DNA from: Emiliania huxleyi CCMP1516
Lineage: Eukaryota > Haptophyta > Isochrysidales > Noelaerhabdaceae
Direction: 5' to 3'
Assembly: GCF_000372725.1 (NCBI RefSeq)
Contig: NW_005196756.1
Location: forward strand, 901,783 to 965,782
DNA length: 64,000 bases
In this document: one piece after another, positions 1 through 9,160 of the stretch
Numbering within the stretch: position 1 is the first letter of the stretch
Layout: each line of letters opens with the position of its first letter
Made by a program: the position numbers and the translations under genes
The notes under the pieces: model-generated
Told to the model about the DNA's origin: nothing
Databases searched by the model: none
The model's input: only the letters and a program-made list of their open reading frames with translations

Positions 1-27
1 TCCTCTACTCTCTACACCCTCCCTCAG
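1..27. mobile_element. Right end of a TIR element (family A), cut by the window edge
   Basis: Bases 1-27 end in TCTACACCCTCCCTCAG, the same terminus that closes the two complete family A elements at 17595 and 49867. The rest of this third copy would lie outside the window. The next eight bases (TCCTCGTA) would be its target-site duplication, but the partner copy cannot be seen. Confidence 0.65.
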
Positions 28-465
28 TCCTCGTACGAAGAGGCGCACACGGCCTGCCTCCGCACCGCTACGCGATGACACTCAAGCGCCGCAGTCCCGG
101 CGACATGCAGGCACCCAATGCTGTGCCGGAGGCTGACTGGTCGAGACGGTCGACCTCGTCGTGGCTCTCCCGCGCGCCGCCGCTTCTCGTGTGGACAGCT
201 GGTTCGGCTCGGACGCAGTGGACAAGAGGACCACCACATTCGCTGGCACACCGCGGCCGACGCTGTCTGCGCTCCCACGCAAGCGCCGGTATCCAAATCG
301 AATGCATGCGTTACTGCGCTTACTGCGCGCCGCCGCCTACCTCAGACTCTCAATACCAATGCGCACGCTCCGGCACTGACTACATTGGTCTGCGCGAATT
401 CGATGCGCCGTGCGACGTTTGAGGCGGACAGCCCTAGGCGGCGCGGCGCCTGTGCTCGTGTTTAG

Positions 466-640
466 TGTGCTCGTGTTCAAGCAAGAAGCATCAGTGCAGG
501 TACATGCGGTCCTACCACTGCACACAGTGCTTCCCGGACCCGAGCCAGGTTGGCTATGCGATCAGCCCGGTCGGGACCAAAGCTGGCGACCCTCACCGGC
601 CCTGCTTTGCCAAGCACCTGCTCGAAGAGGAGCCGTCGCA
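466..640 (+). pseudogene. Relic of a transposase C-terminal zinc-binding domain
   Basis: The + frame from 466 reads a Cys-rich segment with CSC, then HQCRYMRSYHCTQC, then a CF..H ending (PCFAKHL). Paired CxxC, a second CxxC and a terminal C-x3-4-H is the layout of the C-terminal zinc-binding domain of piggyBac/IS4-type transposases in algae. No catalytic core is visible upstream. Downstream the frame runs into Arg/Pro-rich low complexity, so only a fragment survives. The match is by motif layout only. It could instead be a short real zinc-ribbon gene. Confidence 0.3.
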
Positions 641-1455
641 TCGGGCGCAGCAGCGCATCCCGCCGCGACGCGGCGATCGACCATCGCCGTACCGGCGACC
701 TGAGCCTGCGCCTGCGCCGGGCCGCCGCCGGCGGCGGCGCCGGCCGCCGCGGCGCCGGCAGCCGCAGTGCCCCGTGCGCGCCGCCGCATCATCTAGAGGT
801 GAGACGGGGTGAGTGGCGAGTGTGCGGCGGCCGGAGGGCGCGTCAGACGACCGCAACGGCGGCCCACATGCGGAGTGACTTTTAGAAGTCACCCCGTTTC
901 GGGCGTCTCACCGGCGTACTTGAGGTGCTTCAGACGGACGCAGTGGGCTGTCAGCAAGGTAGGTGAGTGTCTAGGGGTCGTCTCTAGGCTGGTTGGCCTT
1001 GATTTGGATCAAAGATGGCCGCCCGCAAGAAACGGTCGCGATGCCTCGTGTGAACGCTGTGAAGAGTGACTTCTCGAAGTCACTCGGTCCTAGGGAGAGA
1101 CAGCCAGTGCGCGCCAGTCCCGTGCCCAGTGTAATAAATAAATATAAAAAAACGGGCACACCAAACAAGGGGTGGGAGAAGGACAGGGTCCCCACCTGCG
1201 CGAGCAGGATCTTGTAAGGACGATCAGGGACACACACAGGGGAACGGGAGCGGGGAGCGCATCGCGACGCGTGCCCAGTGTTGTGCGAGCGAGCTTTTGT
1301 AAAATCCTCCGAGAAACCCATCGGGTCGCTCCTCATCGCAAACCCTGTCAGCAGAGTCCTCCTACGGGAATAAAAGAAAGAAAGAAAACAGACAACCCAA
1401 TGGAGGGAATATATGTAAGAGCCGCGGCTTGAAAATTCTGTGAGTCTATCTGTAA
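641..1455. other. Intergenic, with fragments of dispersed repeats
   Basis: No gene seen. A copy of a short dispersed repeat (CGCGCCAGTCCCGTGCCCAG) lies near 1108-1130 and a second piece near 1268-1305. Related copies occur near 28746-28800 and, inverted, near 44090-44125. At about 1370-1405 an A/G-rich tract followed by ACAGACAACCCAATGGAGGG is the 5' part of another dispersed repeat also found near 6260-6323 (inverted), 48526 and 50460. Confidence 0.5.
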
Positions 1456-1889
1456 GCGCGGGTTAGCGCGGGTTAGTGCTCACTAACCCGGCGCGGGTCA
1501 GCACGGGTCAGAATGGGTTACCATAACCCGGCACTAACCCGGCACTAACCCGGCACTAACCCAGCGCTAACCCATGCGGCTGGGGGGCATACGTCAGCAT
1601 GGGTTTGTTTGCTCCGGGTTAGGGATGGGTTAGGGCCGGGTTAGTGCAGTGCACCCGCGGGTTAGAGCTGGTTGGCGAGATGAAACGGCTGCGGCGGGCA
1701 CCCGAGCCGACCTCCGCGATGGAGCCTTGGCTGCAGAAGGCCGTGCATGACAAGGTGCTCATTGAGAAGAGCACCCGCGTGCATGACAAGGCGCAGCCAC
1801 ACTAACCCAGCACGGGTCAGCACGGGTTAGAACGGGTTACCAAACCCGACGCTAACCCGGCACTAACCCGGCACTAACCCGCGCTTACC
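1456..1889. repeat. Interstitial telomere-like degenerate 11-mer repeats
   Basis: Two blocks (about 1456-1668 and 1801-1889) are dominated by the 11-mer GGCACTAACCC and its complement. Both orientations are present, together with GGGTTAGGG-type variants near 1615-1640. A 130-bp unrelated spacer (about 1669-1800) separates them. The units resemble a TTAGGG telomere interrupted by a 4-5 base spacer. They end about 65 bp before the ATG of the signal peptidase gene. Confidence 0.75.
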
Positions 1890-1953
1890 TCGACTCGCAA
1901 TTCTCTTGTTCGCCGCGCGAGAGCGCGCCTCATTCATCTCTCGCCTCCGCCGA

Positions 1954-3267
1954 ATGTGGAGCCTAGCTCAGCTCTTCATACTCGCGCTCGAAGCGCAGCT
2001 CGCCTGCTCGCTAGTGCTCGGCCCGGTGCCGCGCCTTCCGCTCCGACGCGCAGGTGGCGATAGCTGCACGCTCGCTTCGTTCAGCATGGTGGAGGGCGGT
2101 CAGGGCGGCAGCTCAGACAGCTCGGAGGTGCGCAAGTCGGCCATCCTGGCGGAGCTGGCACGCGCCGAGGGAGCGGAGAGCGACGGGGCGCGCCGCGCCG
2201 ACGACGCTGACGCCGAGGAGGGCGCTGTCTCGCCGCAGGCGTGGGTGCGTGACGAGTGGGCAAGGCTGCGGCGCGGGGAGGGCGAGGTGGCCGAGTTCCT
2301 CAAGGAGTTTGTGCCGACCTTCGCCTTCTTCCTCGCCATCCGCATCGCGCTCGTCGAGCCGCGCTACATCCCATCCCTCTCGATGTACCCTCGTTGCTCG
2401 GCGCAACACTGCCCGCTCAAAACACACCCGCGACACGATCCTCGTCTCCGCCAAGGTACCCCACGCTCGACATCAACGACCAACTCGCCGTCGAGAAGGT
2501 GTCCAAGTGGAACCGGCCTCCCCGGCGTGGCGAGATCGTGGTCTTCGACCCGCCCGACGCCTTTTGGCGCCTGTCGCAGCGGGAGCGCGACCCCAGAAGC
2601 TAAATGCAGATCTTTGTATTCCAACCAGCGCTCGAGAGGACACGTTTTCAGCTGTTGTCAGCCGCATTCACAGCTGTATTCGCTGTACTCGTAGCCGCGT
2701 GTATGCACGCGGTGCTCCGAGTACGCGGCACGAGACCGTACTCCCGCCCCAATGTTGGTGTACTCACACTTGTAGGAGCGCGACGGCGAGGCGCTCATCA
2801 AGCGCGTCGTCGCCGTGGGCGGCGACACAGTCGAGGTGGGCGACACACACTCCGAGACGCCTCCGAGACGCCTCCGAGACGCCTCCGAGACGCCGCCACG
2901 GCGCGTGCCGGGCCGCATTGAACGACGCCGCCGCAAGACGAGAACGGCTCCGCCTTGCACGCCCCAGGTGCGCGGCGGCCGGCTCTACGTGAACGGGCAG
3001 CTGCAGGACGAGAGCTATGTCAACGAGCGGGCGGCGTACGAGCTGCCGCCGCTGGCGGTGCCACCGGGCAGCGTCTTCGTGCTGGGCGACAACCGCAACC
3101 AGTCCTTCGACAGTCACTACTGGGGCTTTCTCCCGCAGCGGAACATCATCGGCCACGCCGTCGTCTCCTACTGGCCTCCTGGCCGGATCAAGGGCCTCGA
3201 CGGCGTCGCGGAGCGACTCGCGGGGCCGCAGCCTGACCAGGCCAGTGCCCCACTCCTGGAGCGGTGA
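1954..3267 (+). CDS. Type I signal peptidase, plastid/thylakoid type
   Basis: Removes signal peptides from proteins crossing an internal membrane. In plastids this family (Plsp1/LepB) matures thylakoid-lumen proteins. Exons: 1954-2384, 2456-2582, 2776-2835, 2968-3267 (305 aa). ATG 1954 is the first in-frame ATG and starts a signal-peptide-like stretch (MWSLAQLFILALEAQLACSL). A membrane segment (FVPTFAFFLAIRIALVE) precedes the Ser box PSLSMYPTLD, formed by joining exons 1 and 2. The catalytic Lys is in ALIKRVVAVGGDTVEV (exon 3) and GDNRNQSFDSHYWG is the C-terminal box, so the Ser-Lys dyad is intact. Introns 1 and 3 are GT-AG. Intron 2 (2583-2775) fits no GT donor in frame, starts with GA, and is flanked by the 9-base direct repeat GAGCGCGAC. 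Plastid location is inferred from the N-terminus only. Confidence 0.9.
2851..2895. repeat. 11-bp minisatellite inside signal peptidase intron 3
   Basis: About four tandem copies of GAGACGCCTCC sit inside the 132-bp third intron (2836-2967). They lie away from both splice sites. Confidence 0.85.
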
Positions 3268-3750
3268 ACCGGGGCCGGTCTCTCCGTCCTTGAGCGCGCG
3301 CCCCGCGGCGAGAGGCCTCTCTCGTAGATCTCGACCTTTGTGGTAGCCGGTTTCCTCTACCATCAAGCGCTCACAATAATGAACTGGTCAATACTATCAA
3401 GTTGCCACTTGAAAAAGGAGGGTGTAACGCGGCTAACGCGCTCCTGAGAGTGCTGAGTCCACTCTGTTCTCTGTCCACTGTCCTGAACGAAGAAAAATAA
3501 AGCGAGATGGCCCGCAACAGCGAACAGCAACAGGGTCGCGCGACTCAGCTCTCAGGGTCGCGACTCGGCTCTCGGGGGGGGTGATAGCACCACCAGCTAA
3601 AACACCCCAGCGAGCGTCCCGAGGGGGGAGGCCGCTTACCTTTAGCAGAGAGGGCTAAAGTTGTGTGTACGAGAGCTCGCAATAACTCGCAAGCTTCCGA
3701 CACGCCACACACGTGGACACAGGACACATGCTCCTACACCGGCGCCAGTG
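3268..3750. other. Spacer between two convergent genes
   Basis: This holds the 3' flanks of the signal peptidase (+) and the PAN-domain gene (-). No ORF of coding character, RNA gene or repeat is seen, apart from a short direct repeat of CTCAGGGTCGCG/CTCGGCTCTCGG near 3546-3575. Confidence 0.5.
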
Positions 3751-4563
3751 CTACGGGTCGCATTGCCCGTACCTCACCGCGTGCTTGTCGCACCACCGCT
3801 TGCGCCAGCGATCGTCTGCGGGAGCGCTGGTCACCTGCGCCCCCTCCGGTGCAAGCACGCCCGAGATCCACGGCACCTTCTCTGGGATGCCGCCCGGCCA
3901 GATCTTCTTGTCGACGGCCCACGGCCACACCTCGCGCGGCGAGGCGCGCATCGCCGCTGGGAAGCTGGTGTGCCCCTCGTGCGGGTCCTTGGGCCGCGTA
4001 ATGTTGGCGTGCTGCTGCTTGAGCCAGCACTCGCCCTGCGTGTGCACGTGGATGTCGAAGGCGAAGCATTGCTTCTCAGGGCAGTACACCCATACATTGC
4101 AACCAGGGTTGTTGCCGCACCGCAGCTCGGGCCTTGACGGCCACCAAGCCTTTGCGCTGGAGCCCGGTTTGCCGCACACTCGGTTGTGCGCTTGGCAGGC
4201 GGCGCAGCACTCGGCCGCGCTCTGCAAGTGGAAGCCAGGTTTGCCAAGGCCCCAGACAGGTGCTCGCTCGCCCATGTAGTCCGTGTGCAGACGCGCGTGG
4301 CACGTTGGATCAGCGACTGCGCCGCTTCGCGTGCTAAGATCGCTTCGTGAGGCCTCCGAAGGAGCCCCAGCCCCTGACGCTTGCGGCTTGCCCTCGTTCG
4401 CCGGCGCGCTCACAGGCAGTGGCGACGCGGGAGAGACTGTGGTGGCGGAAGGAATGGCTCGGCTGCTTGGTTCCATGCGAACAATGCGCGGGGCTGAGGA
4501 TATGGAGGTGAAGGCTAGCAGAGCGAGCCCGAGGAATATGAGAACCGACGCAAGCACCTGCAT
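3751..4563 (-). CDS. Type II membrane protein with a PAN/Apple-like Cys-rich domain
   Basis: 270 aa, intronless, from an ATG at 4563. The N-terminus is a signal anchor (VLASVLIFLGLALLAFTSI), followed by a Ser/Pro/Ala-rich stem to about residue 85. From about residue 88 a Cys-rich region reads like a PAN/Apple fold used for carbohydrate or protein binding: CHARLHTDYMG, then ECCAACQAH, then GCNVWVYCPEKQCFAFD, then GECWLKQ. The C-terminal 70 residues (from about RPKDPHEGHTSFP) are Trp-rich and unassigned. Single-pass topology suggests a Golgi or cell-surface protein. No catalytic motif is visible, so the biochemical role is unknown. The domain call rests on the Cys/aromatic pattern. Confidence 0.65.
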   Translation of the reverse strand: MQVLASVLIFLGLALLAFTSISSAPRIVRMEPSSRAIPSATTVSPASPLPVSAPANEGKPQASGAGAPSEASRSDLSTRSGAVADPTCHARLHTDYMGERAPVWGLGKPGFHLQSAAECCAACQAHNRVCGKPGSSAKAWWPSRPELRCGNNPGCNVWVYCPEKQCFAFDIHVHTQGECWLKQQHANITRPKDPHEGHTSFPAAMRASPREVWPWAVDKKIWPGGIPEKVPWISGVLAPEGAQVTSAPADDRWRKRWCDKHAVRYGQCDP

Positions 4564-4993
4564 GTTTTTGGCTGCGCCGAGGGCAGCTCCAAGCCGACAG
4601 CGGATGCCAGCAGTGCGGATGCCAAGAACTTGCCCTCGCGACGCCCGCGTCTGCTGGCAAGGACGAATTTCTTTTTCCGCGGATTCTCCGTGGCAAGCCT
4701 ATCTCGACCTTCCTTCTCTTTTCACGACGCTGGTAAAATTCTCTTTTTCCCTTGGCCCTTCTAGTTTCCCTTCCTTTCTTTCATATTCCACTCGCGCCGC
4801 CTACGCCCTTACCCGGGTCGCCGCGCCGCCTTCAGATGCGCCGCACGCGCCGCCCTGCGCCGTCCCTTTGCGAGATGGACGCGCGCGCTCGCTCGCGGGA
4901 CATTCAACGGCCATGTGCACGCTTCGGCGTCATCGACTCTCATAGTTGGCACTCGTCGTGTGCGCACGCCGCAACGTTGCCCGCGGTGCCAAA
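4564..4993. other. Intergenic, nothing recognised
   Basis: Upstream flank of the PAN-domain gene and downstream flank of the CDCA7-like gene. It is pyrimidine-rich near 4660-4790. No ORF with coding character, repeat or RNA gene was found. Confidence 0.4.
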
Positions 4994-6155
4994 CTAGGCG
5001 ACTAGCGAGGCGAGCGCCTCGTCGTCCTTGAGCCGCTTGACGAGCGGGGTGCGGCACAGCGGGTCGCGCCGCCCGGTGACCCCGACCCATCCTGCGGACT
5101 TATGCTTCTCGATCTTGCTGCCGCAGCCGGCGCGCAGGCACGGGCAGGTTGAGGTGCACATGGGGCAGACAAAGGCGGCGGCCTCGTTGGCGTGCTCGAT
5201 GACGCGGTGGACCAGCAGATTGTCGCCTGTGGAGAGACCACAAGCACGTACGGGGCGCGTTCTGCCTCCCGCGAGGCGGGGGGTGGGCGGGAGTCACCGG
5301 TTGCCGCGTCGTCGTGGCACTCCTCGTAGATGTTGGTGAGGCAGCGGGAGCACCAGATGAGGGGGCACTGCGAGCAGCCGAGCGGACCCGAGAAGGCGCC
5401 GCGCCAGCTCGCCACGCCCTGGGTGCCTAGGGCCCGAGAGGCGGACGTGTCAGGGCGACCATGCTTTTCGCAAGCGCGCGCGCTGCCACGCCCGCACGCG
5501 CACAGAGGTGGCACGAGGAGTTGTGCCGCCCCCCGCCGGGCAGGGCAGGCAGCGTCCAGCGCGACTCGGCAACCAAAATCTCTGTGCGAGGGAAGGCCGC
5601 GTCGCCGCCCTCCTCGCGGAAGACGCGCCGCTGCCGCTTCTTCCGCGCCGAGCGCTCCACGGCCTCGACGTCCTCCAGCTCGAGGCCGGCCGACAGCCGG
5701 TCTGGCGCCGAGCGGCTGCGTGAGGGCTGCACCCGCTGCGGAGGGCCACTCTCGCGCCTGGGCTTGCGGGCCGTCTGGCGCGGTTGGTGGACGCGAGGGC
5801 CGATGAGGCGCGGCGAGTCGTCTCCCAGTCCCAGCGCGGCCAGCGCAGCCTTGTTGTCGGCTATGTTCTTCTCGCGCTGGAGCTCGTACTCGCTCAGCCC
5901 GGCGCGGGCGGGAGGCATGCTGACCGGGGTGGGAGGCGCGGACGCCGGGGGGGCCTTCGAAGGCTTGACGAACTTGGGATGCACGCGTTGCTCCGTGTCG
6001 CCGTCGTCATAGAGGACATCAACCGTGCTGTCGGCGTGGATCTTTGTTGCTTTGCCCGAATACCACTTGGTCCCGACATGCCCACGCGCGGTGGCCTGAA
6101 ACCGGGCGAGGAGCGGCTCGCCCTCCGACGGCGTCCACCTGGCAGCAGCAGGCAT
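4994..6155 (-). CDS. CDCA7-like zinc-finger (zf-4CXXC) protein with a Tudor-like domain
   Basis: Exons (minus): 6155-5498, 5426-5298, 5226-4994 (339 aa). Both introns are GT-AG and exactly 71 bp. ATG 6155 is the first in-frame ATG; the open frame runs back to 6248 without one. Residues ~10-65 look like a Tudor/agenet fold (GTKWYSGKATKIH...VDVLYDDGDTEQRVHP). After a basic linker the three exons assemble the four-CXXC finger: SSCHLCART (end of exon 1), GCSQCPLIWCSRCL (exon 2), FVCPMCTSTCPCLRAGC (exon 3). That is the order seen in CDCA7/JPO1-type proteins, chromatin proteins that in animals recruit HELLS and bind hemimethylated DNA. A Tudor-plus-CDCA7 combination suggests a histone-reading chromatin factor. 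Function here is inferred from family. Confidence 0.75.
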
Positions 6156-6257
6156 CCCTGATGCCTGTGCCCCGTGCGCCGAAGCACGTGGCTCCCCAAT
6201 GGCGTCTTCAAATGGGTCTGATACGCTCACAAGAAATCGTCGCGCCAAACTCCCTGT

Positions 6258-6450
<193 letters not shown>

Positions 6451-6527
6451 CACTGGGCACGGGGGAGCTTTGTTGTAAAACTCTCTCTCTCCGGGTGGGT
6501 GGGAGAAGCAAGAAGGTCGGGAGAAAT

Positions 6528-6647
<120 letters not shown>

Positions 6648-7804
6648 CCCAAACAATTCTAACACTCACACAGTTGTGTTTGTTTTGTTTGCTACCCCGG
6701 TGGCCGGTGCCTTTTCGTCTTTCTCCTCAAAAAGCTCGATCGACCATCATTTTATCGCATTGACCATTGTTGTGAACCACGTGGATGGCGTCTTCAAATG
6801 CTTGAGAGAGAGAGAGAGAGTTCAAATGCTTAAAAGAACAAGGCAAAGAAATCGTCGGCGCGAGAGGGGAAGGGTGGGGGGAAGATGTTTTCAGCGCTCC
6901 CTCTCACAAACACAATAAAGAATGCGGACACCCCTCCGAGCTCCGTAGAATCCCCCTGCGTCAACAGGCAACCAAACGCAGCGCGCGATAAAGCGTGCGG
7001 CATCCCTGTGTCTGTCGTGCCGCGTCGTCGCCGGATTGAGGCCTATTGTATGAGGCCTGGACTCGTTTCTCGAAGTTCCGCTCGCAGTCCTACATATACG
7101 ACACCTAAGAACCAGCAAACAAAAACAAAAAGAACCACCCCCCCACCCCCCAAGATGGGGAGATCTCGCCCATCCTCGCCACCTGGGTTCATGTGCAGGA
7201 GATGCCTTCTCGCGGGAGGAGCTCAACACACCTTTACTCTTCGGGAGGGCGTCAAGTTCCACGATGGATCTGACTGGAACTGCGCCGTTGCCAAGCTCAA
7301 CTTCGACCACGTTCTGTCCCCGACGGTCAAGCAACGCCACGCGTGGCTGGGGACAGAACCGAGCAGCTGCAACAGCGCGGGACAATTTGTCCTCGAGACG
7401 AAGAACGCTTTCTACCCTCTTCTTCAGGAGCTCAGCTACATCCGCCCTCTCTCACGTTTGCTGCTGCGACCGCCTTCGCACAGGGCATAGACTCCGATCC
7501 CGACACGCACAACTCCTGCAACTCGGGCGATTTCGGGTCCAGGTACGCCTTCATCGAAGACACCGTCACTTGCGCCGGACTCAAGCCGATAGGAACAGGG
7601 CCGTTCAAGCTTGCACAGCAGGAAACCAACGCCGACGGAGTCGAGTCGACATCAAAGCCGTCTTCGCCCGCCACGACGACTACTGGGGCGGCGCTCCTGA
7701 GATCGAATTCCTGCACATTCGGTACTACGAGACCAGAGCGGCCGCACACTGCTCGGTACCCCCCCTGCACACCTAAGCCCATGGCCGACCCCCCCCCCCC
7801 CCCC

Positions 7805-7904
7805 NNNNNNNNNNNNNNNNNNNNNNNNNNNNNNNNNNNNNNNNNNNNNNNNNNNNNNNNNNNNNNNNNNNNNNNNNNNNNNNNNNNNNNNNNNNNNNNN
7901 NNNN
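7805..7904. other. Assembly gap (100 N)
   Basis: Exactly 100 N between a C homopolymer and a G homopolymer. This is the conventional placeholder for a gap of unknown size. Confidence 1.
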
Positions 7905-8320
7905 GGGGGGGAAATTTTTTCCTGGAGAGAAAAAACCTTTTTTCCCTTTTTTTTGGGGGGTTAAGAAAAATCCCCCTTTTTTAAGTTTTGTGGGGGGGCC
8001 CCCTTTCCCACGGGGAATAGTTTCGGTTCCGGACACGCAAAATTCTTAAAATTGGGGGATTTTGGGGCCCGGGTCCCCTTTATTGGAAGACCCGTTCCTT
8101 TGCCCGGGCCTAAACCGAATGGGAAAGGGCCCTTTAAATTTTCCACAGCGGGAACCCACCCCGGGGGGGGGGGGGTGGAATTAAAACCGTTTTTCCCCCC
8201 CCAGGAGGATTTGGGGGGGGGCCCCCCGGAAATGAAATTCCGCCCCTTTGGGTTTTAGGGGCCAAGGGGGGCCCCCCCTTTTTGGGTCCCCCCCCGGCCC
8301 CCTAAAGCCAAGGGGGGCCC
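7905..8320. other. Low-quality re-read of 7440-7790, an assembly artefact
   Basis: From about 8030 the sequence tracks 7495-7750 in order and orientation (GACACGCA, then GGCGATTT-like, TTGGAAGAC, GGGAAAGGGCCCTT) with bases smeared into homopolymers (long G, C, T and A runs). A real diverged paralogue would not change mainly by homopolymer expansion. It looks like the untrimmed tail of a Sanger read joined at the gap. It should not be annotated as a gene copy. Confidence 0.85.
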
Positions 8321-8328
8321 CCCCCCCC

Positions 8329-8434
8329 CCCCCCCAGCAGCAGCGTTTTGTTGCTGGGGGGGTCGGGACCCCCCCCCCAGCAGCAGCGCTCTGCTGCTGG
8401 GGGGGGTCGGGACCCCCCCCCCAGCAGCAGCGCT
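8329..8434. repeat. Palindromic GC minisatellite, first block
   Basis: About 2.5 copies of a ~43-bp unit made of CAGCAGCAGCG, CTCTGCTGCTGGGG, GGGTCGGGACCCCCC. Each unit is nearly self-complementary (CAGCAG against CTGCTG, GGGTC against GACCC), so it can form cruciforms or hairpins. Confidence 0.8.
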
Positions 8435-8439
8435 CTGCC

Positions 8440-9035
8440 TGTGGGGGGTGCTGGCATCTCTGTACAGACAGCAGCTGTAAGTAGCATGCGTTCGAGTTGC
8501 GAGAATTTATGGTCGGCATCAAAATCAGTGGTCTCACCGGCGGGGCCTCCTACTGCCAACCGGGCGGTGCGGGGCACGCCAGCCTCTCTTCTACGCCTCT
8601 CGTGCCTCGCGGCGCCTCTGCCCGCCATTGCGGCGACGCGTCGCGGCGGACCTGACAGTTTTGCCGCGACGGGCGCGCGCGCGTTTTCGAAAAAAGAAAA
8701 GGCCCCGGGGATGACAGCTCAGTCGATCGATTTGCGACAAGCGAGCGATCCGAGGATCGAGCGGGTGGGCGATAGGCTAGGGAGATCAGCGCTGATCGAT
8801 CAACGTCAGCGAGACGCCCGAGAGTGAGTGGCTCACTATACGCGCCTATATGTGTGGTAGTACACAAAGATAGACTCACCATGGTCACAAGTCTTTAGTA
8901 AAACGCCAGCACTCGACACGACGAAGGTGTATTGGGCTCGAAGGCGCGGTGAACACAACCGCCTCGAGCGTACCGCTCAAACACGAGCCGAGGGGGCGGG
9001 AGGGGGGGCGGCGGGAGGCGGGAGCTGGGTCCAGT
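8440..9035. other. Interior of the insertion, nothing recognised
   Basis: Unique sequence between the two minisatellite blocks. ORFs here lack coding character and no known domain is seen. Confidence 0.4.
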
Positions 9036-9160
9036 GCGCTCTGCTGCTGGGGGGGTCGGGACCCCCTCCCCAGCAGCAGCGCTCTGCTGCTGGGGGGGTC
9101 CGGACCCCCCCCCCCCCAGCAGCAGCGCTCTGCTGCTGGGGGGGTCAGAACCCCCCTAGC
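9036..9160. repeat. Palindromic GC minisatellite, second block
   Basis: About three further copies of the 43-bp CAGCAGCAGCGCTCTGCTGC unit with GGGTC(G/C)GGACCCC spacers, about 600 bp from the first block and in the same orientation. Confidence 0.8.

Noticed and set aside
1456..1889. A true chromosome end
   Set aside because: Repeats are degenerate, in both orientations and followed directly by a gene on both assembled sides.
1906..1953. Upstream start of the signal peptidase at 1906
   Set aside because: The codon is TTG; ATG 1954 begins a proper hydrophobic signal.
7700..7790. Cloning-vector contamination (EcoRI, NotI, KpnI and NcoI-like sites close together)
   Set aside because: The sites fall inside coding homology or the inverted repeat and no vector backbone sequence is present.
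8052..8258. A second, diverged solute-binding-protein copy
   Set aside because: Differences are homopolymer smearing next to an N gap; this is a poor re-read of 7495-7750.
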